Assembly: GCA_964424805.1 (NCBI GenBank)
Contig: CAYRKH010000008.1
Span: forward strand, 20,769-84,768
DNA from: IDS-8 sp964424805
Lineage (GTDB): Bacteria; Pseudomonadota; Gammaproteobacteria; Steroidobacterales; Woeseiaceae
Direction: 5' to 3'
DNA length: 64,000 nucleotides
The notes below the pieces were generated by a model, which worked only from the letters and a program-made list of their open reading frames with translations, did no database searches and was not told the DNA's origin. The position numbers and the translations under genes are program-made. This document shows positions 63,218 to 64,000 of the stretch, in pieces (positions within the stretch are counted from its first letter, which is position 1; each line of letters starts with the position of its first letter).

Positions 63218-63276
63218 TCGACCGGTTGCCGCGATCGCCGGCCGGCGAGCGGCGCCGGCGTGCGATACTTCGCTAC

Positions 63277-64000
63277 ATGCGACTCGTCGACCAGCGACTG
63301 CGCCTCTCCGCGACCGATCTCGCGAATCACCTGGGCTGTCCGCACCTCAGCCAGCTCGATCGGGCCGCAGCCGAGGGCCGTGCAAAAAAGCCGAAATGGC
63401 GCGATCCCGTCACCGATATCCTGCGCCAGCGCGGCTTCGCGCATGAAGGGGCGTACCTCGATTACCTGCGGGAGACCCGCGGCGTCGACATCGTCGCGAT
63501 TCCGGACGGGAGCGAAGGCCCGGAGCGAACGCGCGCCGCCATGCGGTCCGGCGCGCCGGTCATTTACCAGGCTGCGCTCGGCAACAACCGCTGGCACGGG
63601 CGGGCGGACTTCCTGCAGCGCGTAGACACGCCGAGCGCGCTCGGCGGCTGGTCGTACGAGGTCGTCGACGCGAAGCTCGCGACGGAAACGCGCGCCGGCA
63701 CGATCCTGCAGCTTTGCGTCTATTCGGAGCTCGTGGCGGAGCTGCAGGGCGGCATGCCGGAATTTGCCTGGGTCGTGGCGCCGCAGCACGCATTCGTTCC
63801 GGAGCGCCATCGCCTCGCCGACTACACGGCGTATTACCGGCTGGTGAAAGAGCAGCTCGAAGCCGCGCTGGCGGACCGCGGCCGGGTGACGTATCCCGAA
63901 CCGGTCATGTTCTGCGACGTGTGCGCCTGGTGGCAGCGATGCAACGAGCGCCGCCGGACCGACGATCATCTCGGGTTCGTCGCCGGCATCAGCCGCCGGC
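63277..64000 (+). CDS. TM0106-type RecB-like nuclease (3' end outside window)
   Basis: An open frame of 241 codons running off the window. It starts MRLVDQRLRLSATDLANHLGCPHLSQLD. ALGNNRWHGRADFLQRVD and SYEVVDAKLATETRAGTILQLCVYSELV correspond to the RecB-nuclease core (G-x-x-D and D-A-K motifs). CDVCAWWQRC, with the earlier Cys in LGCPH, forms the Cas4/AddB-like 4Fe-4S cysteine set. In TM0106-family proteins a helicase domain follows, which would lie beyond base 64000. A DNA repair or processing role is inferred. Confidence 0.8.
   Translation, partial: MRLVDQRLRLSATDLANHLGCPHLSQLDRAAAEGRAKKPKWRDPVTDILRQRGFAHEGAYLDYLRETRGVDIVAIPDGSEGPERTRAAMRSGAPVIYQAALGNNRWHGRADFLQRVDTPSALGGWSYEVVDAKLATETRAGTILQLCVYSELVAELQGGMPEFAWVVAPQHAFVPERHRLADYTAYYRLVKEQLEAALADRGRVTYPEPVMFCDVCAWWQRCNERRRTDDHLGFVAGISRR

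Overview
The window is 64 kb of GC-rich (roughly two-thirds G+C), densely coded bacterial DNA. It most resembles a gammaproteobacterium near the Xanthomonadales. The evidence is the set of gene types: a bifunctional hisB, a long-form hisG preceded by a YerC/TrpR-like gene, a trifunctional cysG, an N-acetylornithine-type transcarbamylase with a short Xanthomonas-like argH, an ilv-leu-ilvA operon, and a ccoNOQP cytochrome oxidase operon. I saw no rRNA, tRNA, CRISPR array or insertion sequence. Starts are often GTG or TTG, and most operon genes overlap by ATGA, GTGA or TGATG.

Layout. 0-8.4 kb: two TonB-dependent receptors, an unknown membrane protein, an MFS transporter and a PepSY membrane protein, probably for iron or cofactor uptake. 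8.4-15 kb: a divergent cytochrome c556-like gene and the cbb3 oxidase operon ccoNOQP, a short ccoH-like gene, ccoI and ccoS, sharing an FNR-type box. 15-25.4 kb: nei, proBA (minus strand) and gltBD-proC (plus strand). 25.4-33 kb: yerC-hisGDCBHAFI. 33-40 kb: cysG, a cysB gene behind a leader, and cysJIH. 40-48.3 kb: argR-argG-(unknown P-loop gene)-argC-argD-argF'-argB-argH. 48.4-59.9 kb: ilvD-ilvC-ilvG-ilvM-leuA-leuC-leuD-leuB-ilvA behind a leader. 60-64 kb: an Ig-like lipoprotein with EF-hand-like loops, a lytic-transglycosylase-like lipoprotein, a TerB-like protein and the 5' part of a RecB-like nuclease gene.

The central 43 kb (15.9-59.8 kb) is a continuous amino-acid biosynthesis block for Pro, Glu, His, Cys, Arg, Ile, Val and Leu. 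Its control signals can partly be read from the sequence. The ilv-leu operon has a leader peptide with the run LVLVLVLI followed by competing antiterminator and terminator hairpins. cysB has a 25-codon leader peptide with three consecutive Cys codons, also followed by competing hairpins and a strong intrinsic terminator just before the gene. Both leader ORFs start almost at the predicted transcription start, so they may be leaderless. The his promoter carries a TrpR-like operator next to a TrpR-family gene, and argR has an ARG-box-like site in its own promoter.

The strongest candidate for something undescribed is the cysteine attenuator controlling the master regulator CysB. The second is the unknown P-loop protein embedded in the arg operon, where genes for N-acetylglutamate synthase and for acylcitrulline deacylation are not found. 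All identifications are by reading the sequence and recalling family motifs; no database search was run.
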